Numbered from the stretch's first letter, positions 8,391 through 20,063 are shown. The stretch: 64,000 nucleotides of DNA from Xanthomonas maliensis (GCF_009192945.1 NZ_NSET01000030.1:1-64000), one strand, 5' to 3'. Translations and numbers: made by a program. Notes: generated by a model from the letters alone, not told the origin.

Positions 8391-9695
8391 ATGTTCATTT
8401 CCACCCGCGGCGGCGCGCCCGCCACCAGCCTGAGCCAGGCCATTGCTACCGGGCTGGCACCCGATGGCGGTCTGTATGTGCCGCAGCAGTTGCCGCCGGC
8501 GCGTCAGCTGCATGCCGGTCGCACCCTGGCCGAAACCGCCGCCGCGCTGTTGCAGCCATTGTTTGCCGGCGATGCGCTGGCCGCCGAGCTGCCGGCGATC
8601 TGCAGCGAGGCCTTCGACTTCCCCGCACCGTTGGTGCCGCTGGCCACGCCCGGCGACTACGCGCTGGAGCTGTTCCATGGCCCGACCGCGGCATTCAAGG
8701 ATTTCGGCGCACGCTTCCTGGCGGCCTGCCTGACCCGCCTGCGGCGCGGCAGCGATCGCCCGCTGACCATCCTTGTCGCGACGTCGGGCGATACCGGTGC
8801 GGCGGTGGCCGCGGCCTTCCATCGCCAGCCTGGCGTGCGGGTGGTGGTGCTGTATCCGGATGGACGGGTGTCGCCGCGGCAGGCGCACCAGCTGGGCTGC
8901 TTCGGCGACAACATCCAGGCGCTGCGGGTGGCCGGCAGCTTCGACGATTGCCAGGCGATGGTGAAGCAGGCGCTCAACGATGCGGCGCTGCAGGCGCAGG
9001 TGCCGCTGAGTTCGGCCAACAGCATCAGCCTGGGACGCTTGCTGCCGCAGATGAGTTACTACGCGCATGCGGCGCTCGCGCATCACGCGGCCTCGGGCGA
9101 GGTGCTGAACCTGGTGGTGCCGACCGGCAATCTGGGCAATGGATTGGCGGCGATCCTGGCGCGGGCGCTCGGGGTGCCGTTGGGACGCATCGCGCTGGCG
9201 TCCAATGCCAACCACGTATTGCCGGATTACTTCGCTGGCGACGATTACGTGCCGCAGCCCAGCGTGGCGACGGTGGCCAACGCGATGGACGTGGGCGCGC
9301 CGAGCAACTTCGAGCGATTGCGCTGGCTCTACAACGGCGACGACGCGGCATTGCGCGAGGAATTCCGCGCATTGTCGGTGGACGATGCGGCCATCCGTCA
9401 CACCATCCAGCAGCGCTTTACGCGCTATGGCGAGGTGCATTGCCCGCATACCGCCACCGCCGTGCACGTGCTCGCGCAGCTGCGTGCCGAGGGCGCCGAA
9501 GGCGGCACCGGCGATTGGGCCGTCGCGGCCACCGCGCACCCGGCCAAGTTCGAAGGCGTGGTCGAGCCATTGATCGGACGTGACGTGGAGGTGCCGCCGG
9601 CCCTGGCGGCGCTGCTGCAGCGCCCGGCGCATGCCGAGCCGCTGGCGCCGGACTACCCGGCGCTGCGGCAGCGATTGCTGGCCGAGCCGGCCTAG
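8391..9695 (+). CDS. thrC: threonine synthase
   Basis: PLP enzyme converting phosphohomoserine to threonine. The 434-residue protein begins with STRGGAPATSLSQAI, and the PLP-binding lysine is in PTAAFKDFGARF (about residues 96-107). A glycine-rich cofactor loop follows in ATSGDTGAA. The ATG at 8391 has GGAG about 8 bases upstream; the open frame starts earlier at 8271 but that extension has no SD and is absent from the family. Its TAG stop is the first part of a terminal inverted repeat. Being separated from thrB, it probably has its own promoter in 8227-8390, where none is obvious. Confidence 0.97.
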   Translation: MFISTRGGAPATSLSQAIATGLAPDGGLYVPQQLPPARQLHAGRTLAETAAALLQPLFAGDALAAELPAICSEAFDFPAPLVPLATPGDYALELFHGPTAAFKDFGARFLAACLTRLRRGSDRPLTILVATSGDTGAAVAAAFHRQPGVRVVVLYPDGRVSPRQAHQLGCFGDNIQALRVAGSFDDCQAMVKQALNDAALQAQVPLSSANSISLGRLLPQMSYYAHAALAHHAASGEVLNLVVPTGNLGNGLAAILARALGVPLGRIALASNANHVLPDYFAGDDYVPQPSVATVANAMDVGAPSNFERLRWLYNGDDAALREEFRALSVDDAAIRHTIQQRFTRYGEVHCPHTATAVHVLAQLRAEGAEGGTGDWAVAATAHPAKFEGVVEPLIGRDVEVPPALAALLQRPAHAEPLAPDYPALRQRLLAEPA

Positions 9696-9900
9696 AGCGT
9701 GTTGTGCACGTTGAGATGAGATGCGTTGGTCGTCAGCGGTGCGGAGCGCGCTCGTGCCGCTGACGGCCAACCCTCCAAGAAGCGTCCTGTGGCGCGCCGA
9801 GACCGCGTTGCGCGCCTTGGCCAGGCGGCCAAGCGCACGCCTCGTCTCGACGCGGCACAGGACGCTTCGCACTCACCTCAAAGGACATAACACGCTCTAG
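9692..9900. repeat. fold-back intergenic repeat (MITE-like)
   Basis: The segment begins CTAGAGCGTGTT and ends AACACGCTCTAG, with imperfect inverted ends of about 28 bases. Inside, 9780-9803 pairs with 9844-9867 (22 of 24 positions), 9732-9739 pairs with 9757-9764, and CTTGGCC (9816-9822) pairs with GGCCAAG (9827-9833). There is no coding capacity for a transposase. The thrC stop codon (9693-9695) lies inside the left end. It resembles the small non-autonomous repeats scattered in Xanthomonas genomes. I see no clear target-site duplication. It may also act as a terminator of thrC. Confidence 0.75.
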
Positions 9901-9998
9901 CACAACCTGTTCAGGCGGCTGGGCTTGGAAAAAAGCGCAGCGGCGGCTATTTCTAACGGGTGCGGGTCCGCGTGGCACCGCGACGTGGTGGATTGTGC

Positions 9999-10760
9999 AT
10001 GTCTCATCGATGGATCGCCGTCGTCGCCCTGATCTGCGGGTGGACGACGGCTGCCGCGGCGCTCGCCGCCGACACGTTTACCGTACCGACCGTGCCTGCG
10101 CTGGGGGCCACGCGCAGCGGCCTGGTCGATACCCTGGCCCGGCAGGCGCCGGCGCTGGACCGCCAGGTGCTGCGCCTGGCCACCGACGCCTTGCACTGCG
10201 CCCGCCAGCGCGGCCAGGTGGGCGATGACGGCGTGCTGAGCGTGATCGACTACCGTCGCCCGTCCACCCAGCGGCGGCTGTGGGTGTTCGACCTGACCCG
10301 GCGCAAGCTGCTGTTCGAAGAGTGGGTGGCGCACGGTCGCAATACCGGCAGCAACCTGGCCGCACATTTTTCCAACGACGACGGCAGCTTCCAGTCCAGC
10401 CTCGGGGCCTTTACCGCGCAGGAGGCCTATACCGGCCAGAACGGCTATTCGCTGCGCCTGCAGGGACTGGAGCCGGGCTTCAACGACCATGCGCGCGACC
10501 GCGCCATCGTCATCCACGGTGCACCGTACGTCAGCGAGGCCTTGATCCGCAGCCAGGGCCGGCTTGGGCGCAGCCTGGGCTGCCCGGCCGTGCGCCCGGC
10601 AGTGGCCAAGCCCTTGATCGACAGCTTGCGCAACGGCGGATTCGTGTTCGCCTATTACCCGGATCGGGCCTGGTTGCGCGGATCGCAGCTGCTGCAACGC
10701 GGCTGCGGCGCTGGTGTGGCCGCCGCATCTGCTGCTCGCACCTCTGCTTCGCAGCGCTAG
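9999..10760 (+). CDS. periplasmic murein L,D-transpeptidase catalytic-domain protein (YkuD_2 type)
   Basis: A 253-residue exported protein. Residues 1-25 are a signal peptide ending near TAAAALAAD. The catalytic part has the His motif VIHGAPYVSE and the Cys motif GRSLGCPAVRP (around residues 190-197) typical of the YkuD_2 branch. The family is related to L,D-transpeptidases that cross-link or trim peptidoglycan; direct activity of this branch is less well established. The ATG at 9999 is chosen because it starts the signal peptide; its SD is weak. It sits alone between the repeat and the convergent FNR-type gene, whose stop is 6 bases away. Confidence 0.85.
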   Translation: MSHRWIAVVALICGWTTAAAALAADTFTVPTVPALGATRSGLVDTLARQAPALDRQVLRLATDALHCARQRGQVGDDGVLSVIDYRRPSTQRRLWVFDLTRRKLLFEEWVAHGRNTGSNLAAHFSNDDGSFQSSLGAFTAQEAYTGQNGYSLRLQGLEPGFNDHARDRAIVIHGAPYVSEALIRSQGRLGRSLGCPAVRPAVAKPLIDSLRNGGFVFAYYPDRAWLRGSQLLQRGCGAGVAAASAARTSASQR

Positions 10761-10766
10761 GTGGCG

Positions 10767-11537
10767 CTAGACCGTGTCGCCGGCCAGCCGGCGCAGCGCG
10801 GGATAGTCGAGGATCTGCACCAGGTGCAGCTGTGGCAGCGCGAGCAAGTGCTGCTGCTTGAGCTTGGTGAAGGTGCGGCTGACCGTCTCCATGGTCAGGC
10901 CAAGATGGTCGGCGATGTCGCTGCGGCTCATCGGCAGCGCCACTGTGTCGCCGGCGGCACCCGGCTGGGTGGAGCGGGCTGCCAGGCGCAACAGGAAGTG
11001 GGCGAGGCGCTCGCTGGGTTGCAGCCGGGCCAGCAACAGGCCGGTGTCCTGGGCGGCGGCCAGTTCCATGCTGGCGCGCTGCAGCAGCTTGCGCTCCAGC
11101 GGGGGATAGCGTTCGCGCAGTTGCCGCATCTGCGCCAGTGGCGTACGACAGACCCGACTATCGATGATCGCTTCGATGTCGTGGCGGTGCTGCGGGGTCT
11201 CGGTCAGGCCGACATAGTCGCCAGGCAGGACGAAGCCGGTGATCTGGCGGCGGCCGTCGGCCAGGGTGCGCACCAGTCGCAATGCACCGGAGGTCAGGGT
11301 GTAGACGTGCTGGCGCGTCTCGCCTGCGCGCACCAGCGTGCTGCCCGGCGCATGGGCCTGTGCCGTGGTGACCTGGTCGAGCGCTGCCATTTCCTGCGGC
11401 GACAGTGCCGCGCAAATGGCGCGGCCGCGGACCGCGCACAGCGCGCAATCGCCGGCCGGATCGTCGTTCGGTGCCGGGCAGGTCGCGCTGGGGTCGGAAA
11501 GCTGCCGGTACATGGGGCACGTGCTGCGGGGATGCAT
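10767..11537 (-). CDS. CRP/FNR-family transcriptional regulator, FNR-type Cys cluster
   Basis: A 256-residue cyclic-nucleotide-fold regulator with a C-terminal winged helix. The N-terminus carries C-X2-C-X7-C (C31, C34, C42), the spacing of FnrN-type oxygen sensors. A Cys in SRVCRTPL aligns with E. coli FNR Cys122, so a [4Fe-4S] cluster is plausible. The recognition helix LTMETVSRTF closely matches that of FNR, so it probably binds TTGAT-N4-ATCAA sites. The frame is open to 11711, but ATG 11537 gives the family length and the divergent spacing to hisS. I see no FNR box in the 82-base divergent region. The likely role is anaerobic or microaerobic gene control. Confidence 0.88.
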   Translation of the reverse strand: MHPRSTCPMYRQLSDPSATCPAPNDDPAGDCALCAVRGRAICAALSPQEMAALDQVTTAQAHAPGSTLVRAGETRQHVYTLTSGALRLVRTLADGRRQITGFVLPGDYVGLTETPQHRHDIEAIIDSRVCRTPLAQMRQLRERYPPLERKLLQRASMELAAAQDTGLLLARLQPSERLAHFLLRLAARSTQPGAAGDTVALPMSRSDIADHLGLTMETVSRTFTKLKQQHLLALPQLHLVQILDYPALRRLAGDTV

Positions 11538-11619
11538 GAATGATACGCCATGCGGCCAGCGCGGCCGGTAGCCGGTAGAATTGCGCGTTCGCCCCACCGT
11601 CCCGTTAGGAGTTTCGCTC

Positions 11620-13035
11620 GTGATCAAGCCCCGTACGCCGCCCGGCATCATGGAACTGCTGCCACGCGAGCAGATCGCGTTCCAGCGCATGCTGGACGTC
11701 ATCCGCCGCAACTACGAGCGGTTCGGGTTCCTGCCGATCGAAACCCCGGTGTTCGAGCTGTCCGACGTGCTGCTGACCAAGTCCGGCGGCGAGACCGAGC
11801 GGCAGGTGTACTTCGTGCAATCCACCGGCGCGCTGGCCAACGCCGCTGCCGCCGAGAGCGGCGAGGGCGGCCTGCCGGAGTTGGCGCTGCGCTTCGATCT
11901 GACCGTGCCGCTGGCGCGCTATGTTGCCGAACACGAGCACGACCTGAGCTTCCCGTTCCGCCGTTACCAGATGCAGCGGGTGTATCGCGGCGAGCGTGCC
12001 CAGCGTGGGCGCTTCCGCGAGTTCTACCAGTGCGACATCGACGTCATCGGCAAGGACGTGTTGAGCATCCGCTACGACGCCGAGGTGCTGGCGGTGATCC
12101 ATGCCGTGTTTGCTGAGCTGGGGATCGGCGAGTTCCGCATCCAGTTGAACAACCGCAAGCTGTTGCGTGGTTTCTTCCAGGCCCAGGGCGTGGCCGATGC
12201 GCAGCAACAGGCGCTGGTGCTGCGCGAGGTCGACAAGCTCGACAAGCGCAGCGCCGAGGACGTGCGCGCCACCTTGGTCGGTCCGGACTTCGGGCTGGCC
12301 GAGGATGCGGTGCAGCGTATCCTGGATTTCGCCAAGATCCGCTCGACGTCGCATGCCGATGCGCTGGACAGGATCGCGTGGGTGCTCAATGAAGTGGGCG
12401 CGCGCAGCGGCAGCAACCAGGATCTGCAGGACGGTGCCGACGAACTGCGCACTGTGCTCGAACTGGTCAAGGCGCTGGGCGTGCCCGAAAGCGCGTATTG
12501 CCTGAATTTCTCCATCGCGCGCGGACTGGATTACTACACCGGCACCGTCTACGAGACCAGCCTGGTCGATCACCCGCAGATCGGTTCGATCTGCTCGGGC
12601 GGTCGCTACGAGAGCCTGGCCAGCCATTACACCAAGTCCAAGCTGCCCGGCGTGGGGATCTCGATCGGGCTGACTCGGCTGTTCTGGCAACTGCGCGAGG
12701 CTGGCCTGATTCAGGGCATCGCCGAGAGCAGCGTGCAGGCGATGGTGGCGTTGATGGACGAGGCGCGGCTGGACGATGCACTGGATATCGCCCGCCGGCT
12801 GCGCATCGGTGGCATCAACACCGAAGTGCAGATGGAGCCGAAGAAGATCGGCAAGCAGTTTCAGTATGCCGCCCGCGCCGGCATCCGCTTCGTGGTGCTG
12901 GCTGGCGACGACGAGCTGGCGCGCGGCGTGGTGGCGGTCAAGGATCTGGTGCGCGAGCAGCAGTTCGACGTGCCACGCGAGGAACTGGCTAGCACGCTGC
13001 AGGTGGAGCTGGAGCAGGCCAAGGTCATGGCCTGA
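11620..13035 (+). CDS. hisS: histidyl-tRNA synthetase
   Basis: Class II synthetase that charges tRNA-His, 471 residues. It opens with [11 protein letters not shown] and has class II motif 2 around [23 protein letters not shown], interrupted here for length: the key arginines are in RVYRGE and [10 protein letters not shown]. The HisRS-specific segments are in [13 protein letters not shown] and the motif 3 Arg in SIGLTRLFW, and the anticodon-binding domain occupies the last 90 residues. The GTG at 11620 is chosen because AGGAG lies 8 bases upstream; the TTG at 11581 opening the frame lacks an SD. It is divergent from the FNR-type gene and is not part of the his biosynthetic operon. Confidence 0.95.
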   Translation: MIKPRTPPGIMELLPREQIAFQRMLDVIRRNYERFGFLPIETPVFELSDVLLTKSGGETERQVYFVQSTGALANAAAAESGEGGLPELALRFDLTVPLARYVAEHEHDLSFPFRRYQMQRVYRGERAQRGRFREFYQCDIDVIGKDVLSIRYDAEVLAVIHAVFAELGIGEFRIQLNNRKLLRGFFQAQGVADAQQQALVLREVDKLDKRSAEDVRATLVGPDFGLAEDAVQRILDFAKIRSTSHADALDRIAWVLNEVGARSGSNQDLQDGADELRTVLELVKALGVPESAYCLNFSIARGLDYYTGTVYETSLVDHPQIGSICSGGRYESLASHYTKSKLPGVGISIGLTRLFWQLREAGLIQGIAESSVQAMVALMDEARLDDALDIARRLRIGGINTEVQMEPKKIGKQFQYAARAGIRFVVLAGDDELARGVVAVKDLVREQQFDVPREELASTLQVELEQAKVMA

Positions 13036-13077
13036 GGCGCCAGCCGGCGGCCGCTCCTGCGGTCCGCCGTCAGGCTG

Positions 13078-13848
13078 TCATGCGCGTGGCGTGTGCTGGG
13101 GCTGGGTGAGCAACCCGGCTGCGCGCAGCATGGACTTCAGTGCGCGCAGTTGTGCGCGATCGTCGGTCGGCCATCCCTGCAATTGCGCGCGTACCTGGCC
13201 GTCGCGCACCAGCAGGAAGGTCGGCATTACCCAGGGGTGGGGCAGCAGCGGCCATTCCGCCGCGTCGTAGAGCGGATGCAGCGGTATGTGCGGATGGCTG
13301 CGGTTCCAGCTCCGCAGCGCGGTGATGTCCTCGCTGCTTGGCGGCGGCGTCAACCACAGGGCATGGCGGCGGAACACCGGCCCAAGCGCGGGGGCGGCGG
13401 CGATCGCACGGGCCGCGTCGGCGGAGAAGTGACGGCCGGCGGTGACCAGGATCTGGGTTGGCCCCAGGTCGATTGCGCGCCGTTGCATCACCGTGCCGCT
13501 GTCATCGAGTGTCCACAGGGTCGGGCCATGTTCTCCCGCGCCCAGGTGATCGTCGAAGCGCAGCCAGGCCAGCCACTCGGGGTGGCTGCCTTCGGCCAAT
13601 CGCTGGCGTGCCTCTTCGATGCGATGCGCGTGCAACAGCGCGTCGCCGGCGTCATTCAGTTGGTTGGCCGTGGCCTGGCCGCGTACGCGTAGCAGTGCCA
13701 GGATCTGCAGCTGCCTTTCCAGGCCTTCATCGTTCGGCTGGGTGGCCTGGGCGGCCGCGACCGCGCGGTAGAGCAATGCCAACGACGCTGCATCCACCTG
13801 TCTGGCGTCGTCGGCGATAAAGGCTTCCGGCATGAACTGCCGCAGCAT
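13078..13848 (-). CDS. conserved hypothetical protein, thioredoxin-like fold without CXXC
   Basis: About 256 residues, function unknown. The C-terminal half looks like a thioredoxin fold: a strand ending ILVTAGRHFSAD where DsbG-like proteins have the CXXC turn, a LWLTPPPSSED segment, and VMPTFLLVRDGQ carrying the cis-proline followed by a beta hairpin. There is no Cys at the active-site turn, so redox activity is unlikely. No signal peptide is evident. The frame is open to 13953 (a TTG); I prefer ATG 13848, but a GTG at 13935 or an ATG at 13833 is possible because none has a clear SD. It is convergent with hisS and divergent from the his operon. Confidence 0.6.
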   Translation of the reverse strand: MLRQFMPEAFIADDARQVDAASLALLYRAVAAAQATQPNDEGLERQLQILALLRVRGQATANQLNDAGDALLHAHRIEEARQRLAEGSHPEWLAWLRFDDHLGAGEHGPTLWTLDDSGTVMQRRAIDLGPTQILVTAGRHFSADAARAIAAAPALGPVFRRHALWLTPPPSSEDITALRSWNRSHPHIPLHPLYDAAEWPLLPHPWVMPTFLLVRDGQVRAQLQGWPTDDRAQLRALKSMLRAAGLLTQPQHTPRA

Positions 13849-13945
13849 CTCGCAGGCCGCCGGCGACCCCGTCAGGAGAGACCGGCGGGACGTCCCAGCC
13901 CCTGTCGTTCCAGCCTGTCGTTCCAGGATGTCCACGCCCCAAGGC

Positions 13946-13975
13946 TTGACCAATGTATTAGCGCGCTATTACATT
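13946..13975 (+). promoter_or_regulatory. his operon promoter with palindromic operator
   Basis: The -35 TTGACC (13946-13951) and -10 TTACAT (13969-13974) are separated by exactly 17 bases. The 24 bases 13952-13975 form a near-perfect palindrome, AATGTATTAGCG / CGCTATTACATT (11 of 12 pairs match). A repressor bound there would cover the promoter. The TrpR-like gene starts 7 bases after the palindrome, so autoregulation plus control of the his genes by that protein is the simplest reading. The predicted transcription start (about 13981) is at or one base before the ATG. Confidence 0.7.
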
Positions 13976-13981
13976 AGTGCA

Positions 13982-14308
13982 ATGAAACAACGTCCCATCC
14001 CCACTGCTGAGCGCAGCAACAGCGCCTCGTTCCAGGCGTTGGCGCATGCACTGGCTCAGCTCGGTCGCCCGGAAGAGGTCGCCGCGTTCCTACGCGACCT
14101 GTGTACACCGGCCGAGCTGGAGGCCATGTCCGACCGCTGGCGGGTGGTGCCGCTGCTGGTCAAGGGCGTGCCGTACCGCGAGATCCACGAGCTGACCCAG
14201 GTCAGCGTCACCACCATCGGGCGCGTGGCGCGCACGCTGGACCAGGGCGCTGGTGGCTATGCCGCCGCGTTGCGCGAGCAAGCCGCCCGCCCCCTCGACT
14301 CCCACTGA
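13982..14308 (+). CDS. TrpR-like (YerC/YecD family) regulator at the head of the his operon
   Basis: A 108-residue helix-turn-helix protein of the TrpR/YerC family, with core [12 protein letters not shown], a helix [20 protein letters not shown] (about residues 62-81), and a GAGGY tail typical of YerC. It lies 9 bases upstream of hisG in the same orientation and directly behind a palindromic promoter, which suggests a histidine-operon repressor instead of a tryptophan repressor. I recall comparative-genomics proposals of a TrpR-family 'HisR' in Xanthomonadales, but cannot confirm the name from sequence. ATG 13982 has no Shine-Dalgarno sequence and is probably used on a leaderless transcript. 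The frame is open upstream to 13832, but that part contains the promoter. Confidence 0.85.
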   Translation: MKQRPIPTAERSNSASFQALAHALAQLGRPEEVAAFLRDLCTPAELEAMSDRWRVVPLLVKGVPYREIHELTQVSVTTIGRVARTLDQGAGGYAAALREQAARPLDSH

Positions 14309-16520
<2,212 letters not shown>

Positions 16521-16524
<4 letters not shown>

Positions 16525-17609
16525 GCGCGTCCTCCATCCTGGAGTTGGTGCGCGAGGATCTGCGCGCGTTTGTCGGCTATTCCTCGGCGCGCACCAGCGC
16601 GCTGCAAGGCGAGGTCTGGCTCAACGCCAACGAAGCGGCCTGGGGCAATCCGGCCGATCCGGGCGCGAGTACCCGGCGTTATCCGGATCCGCAGCCGGGC
16701 GCGCTGCGTGGCGCGCTGGCGCAGCTCTACGGTTGCGCGCCGGAGCAGTTGCTGATCGGCCGCGGCAGCGACGAGGCGATCGATCTACTGGTGCGCGGGC
16801 TGTGCGTGCCCGAGCGCGATGCGGTGGTGGTCACCCCACCGGTGTTCGGCATGTATGCGGTGTGCGCGCGGCTGCAGAACGCTCCGCTGGTGGAGGTCCC
16901 GTTGGTGGATGGTGCGGACGGGTTCCGCGCCGACATTCCGGCGATCGTGGACGCCGCGCTGGCTGCACGCGCCAAGCTGGTGTTCCTGTGCTCGCCCTCC
17001 AACCCGGCCGGCTCGGCGATCGCGTTGGAGGAGATCGAGAACGCCTTGCAACGTCTGCAAGGCAAGGCCCTGGTGGTGGTGGACGAGGCCTATGGCGAGT
17101 TCTCCGACGTGCCCTCGGCGGTCGGGTTGTTGTCCCGTTATACCAATCTGGCAGTGCTGCGGACCTTGTCCAAGGCGCACGCGCTGGCCGCCGCACGCAT
17201 CGGCAGCCTGATCGCCGATGCCGCGCTGATCGGCCTGCTGCGGCGCTGCCAGGCGCCGTATCCGGTGCCCACACCGTGTGCGCGGATGGCCGAGCAGGCG
17301 CTGTCGGCACCGGCGCTGGAGGTGACGCGTCGGCGCATCGACGAGATTCGTGCAGAGCGCGAGCGCATGCAGGTGGCGCTGGCGCAGTTGGCCGGCGTGC
17401 GCCAGGTGTATCCATCGCAAGGCAACTTCTTGCTGCTGCGTTTCGACGACGCTGAGTCAGCGTTCCAGGCCTTGTTGGAGGCAGGAGTCGTCGTGCGCGA
17501 CCAACGCGCGGTCCCGCGGTTGGGCGATGCCCTGCGCATCACCCTGGGGACGCGCGAGCAGAACGATCGCGTGCTGGGCGCGCTGCAGCGCCGGCAGGAG
17601 GCCGCATGA
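16521..17609 (+). CDS. hisC: histidinol-phosphate aminotransferase
   Basis: Fold-type I PLP aminotransferase, 362 residues. Cofactor and substrate residues are visible in LNANEAAWG (N-terminal), [24 protein letters not shown] and the Schiff-base lysine in [15 protein letters not shown] (K218). Start and stop overlap hisD and hisB by four bases each, so it is translationally coupled. Length is normal. Confidence 0.97.
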
Positions 17610-18733
17610 GCCCGATCCTGTTCGTCGACCGCGACGGCACCTTGATCGCCGAGCCGGAGGATTTCCAGATCGATGCCTTCGAGAAGCTGCGCTTCGTCGA
17701 CGGCGTGATTCCGGCAATGCTCAAGCTGCGCGATGCCGGCTACCAGTTCGTGATCGTCACCAACCAGGATGGCCTGGGTAGCGATGCCTATCCGCAGGCT
17801 GCTTTCGATGGTCCCAACGATCTGATGCTGCAGATCTTTGCCAGCCAGGGCATTCACTTCCGTGACGTGCTGATCGACCGCAGCTGGCCGGCCGACAATG
17901 CGCCCACGCGCAAGCCCGGCATCGGCCTGATGGTGTCCTATCTGCAGGATCGCAGCATCGATTGGAGCCGGTCGGCGATGGTGGGTGATCGCCCGACCGA
18001 CATCCAGTTTGCGCAGAACCTCAATATCCGCGGCTTCCAGCTCCGCACCGCGCAGTTTGGCGGCGAGTGGGACTGGGCAGGCATCGCGCATGCGCTGGCC
18101 GATGCGCCGCGCTGCGCGTTGGTCCAGCGCACGACCAAGGAAACCCGTATCCGGGTGGAGCTGGACCTGGATCGCCTCGCCGAACCGCACACCGCCACCG
18201 GCCTTCCGTTCTTCGACCACATGCTCGAGCAGATCGGCAAGCACGGTGGTTTTGCGCTGGACATCCGTACCGAAGGCGATCTGCACATCGACGAGCATCA
18301 CACCATCGAGGACACCGGGTTGGCTCTGGGCCAGGCGTTGCGCGAGGCGCTGGGCGACAAGCGTGGCATCGGCCGCTACGGGTTCGATCCGGACGACAGT
18401 CCGTGGCGGGTGGCCGGCGCTACCGCGCGGCATGGGTTCACCCTGCCGATGGACGAAACCATCGCCAGTGCGGCGCTGGATTTCAGCGGACGGCCGTACT
18501 TCGTGTTCGACGGTCAGTTCACCCGCGAGCGGGTCGGCGACATGCCCACCGAGCTGGTACCGCATTTCTTTCGCTCGTTGTGCGATGCGTCGGGATTGAA
18601 TTTGCATCTGAGCGTGCGCGGCGACAACGATCATCACAAGGTCGAGGCCTGCTTCAAGGCCTTGGCACGTGCGCTGCGCCAGGCCATCCGTCGCGAAGGC
18701 ACGGCGCTGCCCTCGACCAAGGGTGCGCTATGA
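17606..18733 (+). CDS. hisB: bifunctional histidinol-phosphatase / imidazoleglycerol-phosphate dehydratase
   Basis: A 375-residue fusion. Residues 1-165 form an HAD-type phosphatase (nucleophile motif FVDRDGTLI, then IVTNQDGLG and [12 protein letters not shown]). Residues 180-375 form the dehydratase, with metal-binding [28 protein letters not shown] and [14 protein letters not shown]. In E. coli the phosphatase binds zinc through a C-X-H-X5-C-X-C loop. The equivalent stretch here, [15 protein letters not shown], has none of the four ligands although the flanking WPAD and RKP are kept. The catalytic Asp residues remain, so activity is probably retained. Overlaps hisC and hisH by ATGA. Confidence 0.96.
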   Translation: MSPILFVDRDGTLIAEPEDFQIDAFEKLRFVDGVIPAMLKLRDAGYQFVIVTNQDGLGSDAYPQAAFDGPNDLMLQIFASQGIHFRDVLIDRSWPADNAPTRKPGIGLMVSYLQDRSIDWSRSAMVGDRPTDIQFAQNLNIRGFQLRTAQFGGEWDWAGIAHALADAPRCALVQRTTKETRIRVELDLDRLAEPHTATGLPFFDHMLEQIGKHGGFALDIRTEGDLHIDEHHTIEDTGLALGQALREALGDKRGIGRYGFDPDDSPWRVAGATARHGFTLPMDETIASAALDFSGRPYFVFDGQFTRERVGDMPTELVPHFFRSLCDASGLNLHLSVRGDNDHHKVEACFKALARALRQAIRREGTALPSTKGAL

Positions 18734-19332
18734 CCGATGTGGCCTTGATCGATGCCGGCGGCGCCAACCTGGGCTCGGTGCGCTATGCGCTCGAGCGCCT
18801 GGGCGTGCAGGCGCGGGTGGTGCGCGATGCTGCCGGTCTGGAAGGCGCCGAGCGGGTCATCCTGCCGGGCGTGGGTGCCGCGCCGGAAGCGATGGCGCGC
18901 TTGCAGGCGCAGGGCCTCATCGCGCCGCTGCAGCAGTTGCAGGTGCCGCTGATCGGCATCTGTCTGGGCATGCAGTTGTTGTTCGAGCATTCCGAGGAAG
19001 GCGACGTCGACTGCCTGGGGCTGCTGCCGGGCATTGTCCGGCACATGACGCCGGCGCTGGGCATCCGGGTGCCGCATATGGGCTGGAATCGCCTGCTGCC
19101 GCTGCGCGAATCGCCGCTGATCGCTGGCCTGCCCGAACGCTCCAGCGCGTATTTCGTGCACGGCTATGCCGCGCCGGTGACGGCCGACACCGTGGCCGCC
19201 TGCGATCACGGCGGCCTGTTTACCGCGGTGGTGCAGCAAGGTTTGCGCTGCGGCGCGCAATTCCATCCCGAACGCTCGGCCGAGACCGGCGCGCGCATCC
19301 TGCGCAATTTCCTTGAGATGAATTTTTCATGA
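18730..19332 (+). CDS. hisH: imidazole glycerol phosphate synthase, glutamine amidotransferase subunit
   Basis: Class I glutaminase that feeds ammonia to HisF. The 200-residue protein has the nucleophile elbow [10 protein letters not shown] (Cys near residue 79), an early [11 protein letters not shown] oxyanion segment, and the His/Glu pair in [10 protein letters not shown] near the C-terminus. Overlaps hisB and hisA by four bases, which fits equimolar production with HisF two genes on. Confidence 0.97.
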   Translation: MTDVALIDAGGANLGSVRYALERLGVQARVVRDAAGLEGAERVILPGVGAAPEAMARLQAQGLIAPLQQLQVPLIGICLGMQLLFEHSEEGDVDCLGLLPGIVRHMTPALGIRVPHMGWNRLLPLRESPLIAGLPERSSAYFVHGYAAPVTADTVAACDHGGLFTAVVQQGLRCGAQFHPERSAETGARILRNFLEMNFS

Positions 19333-20063
19333 GTTTCACTGTCTACCCGGCGCTGGATATCCGCAACGGCCGCGTGGTGCGCCTGCTGCAAGGCGATTAC
19401 GCCCGCGAGACCCAGTACGGTGACGATGTATTGCCGCGCGCCCGTGCGTTTGTCGAGGCCGGCGCCAGCTGGATGCACCTGGTCGATCTCGACGCGGCCA
19501 AGGCTGGCGGCTACACCTTGAGCGCGTTGCTGCGGCAGATCGTCGACAGCACCGGCTTGCAGGTGCAGACCGGCGGTGGCGTGCGTTCGCGCGAGGACGT
19601 GGCACGCCTGCTGGATGCAGGCGCCGCACGGGTGGTGGTCGGTTCGCTGGCAGTGCGCGAGAGCGAAACGGTGATCGGCTGGCTGCGCGAGTTCGGCGCC
19701 GAGCGCCTGACCATCGCGCTGGATACCCGGCAGGACGCTGACGGGGTTTGGCAATTGCCGGTGCACGGCTGGACCGAGGCCGGTGAAGCCACGCTCGATG
19801 CGTTGGCGGTGCGCTATGCCGAGGTTGGGCTGCAGCACCTGTTGTGCACCGACATCGCGCGCGACGGCATGCTGTCTGGTCCGAACATGGCGCTGTACGC
19901 GCACCTGCGCCAGCTGGCGCCGCAGTTGCAGGTGCAGGTGTCCGGCGGCGCACGCGCGCTGACCGACGTCGCCGCCGCCAAGGCGGCGGGCTGCGCCGGC
20001 ATCGTGCTCGGCAAGGCCTTGCTGGAAGGGCATCTGCAATTGCGGGAGGCGCTGGCATGCTGA
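19329..20063 (+). CDS. hisA: phosphoribosylformimino-5-aminoimidazole carboxamide ribotide isomerase
   Basis: A 244-residue TIM barrel that opens the ribose of ProFAR. The catalytic Asp pair is in [14 protein letters not shown] (D10) and [13 protein letters not shown]; phosphate-binding loops are [11 protein letters not shown] and [11 protein letters not shown]. The start overlaps hisH and the stop overlaps hisF by seven bases. Confidence 0.97.
   Translation: MSFTVYPALDIRNGRVVRLLQGDYARETQYGDDVLPRARAFVEAGASWMHLVDLDAAKAGGYTLSALLRQIVDSTGLQVQTGGGVRSREDVARLLDAGAARVVVGSLAVRESETVIGWLREFGAERLTIALDTRQDADGVWQLPVHGWTEAGEATLDALAVRYAEVGLQHLLCTDIARDGMLSGPNMALYAHLRQLAPQLQVQVSGGARALTDVAAAKAAGCAGIVLGKALLEGHLQLREALAC

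Noticed and set aside
8223-9872. Minus-strand open frame across thrC and the repeat
   Set aside because: It is a shadow of thrC; the composition is low-complexity and it crosses a fold-back repeat.
13832-13981. Longer N-terminus for the TrpR-like regulator
   Set aside because: The extension would run through the promoter and palindrome and encodes no family sequence.
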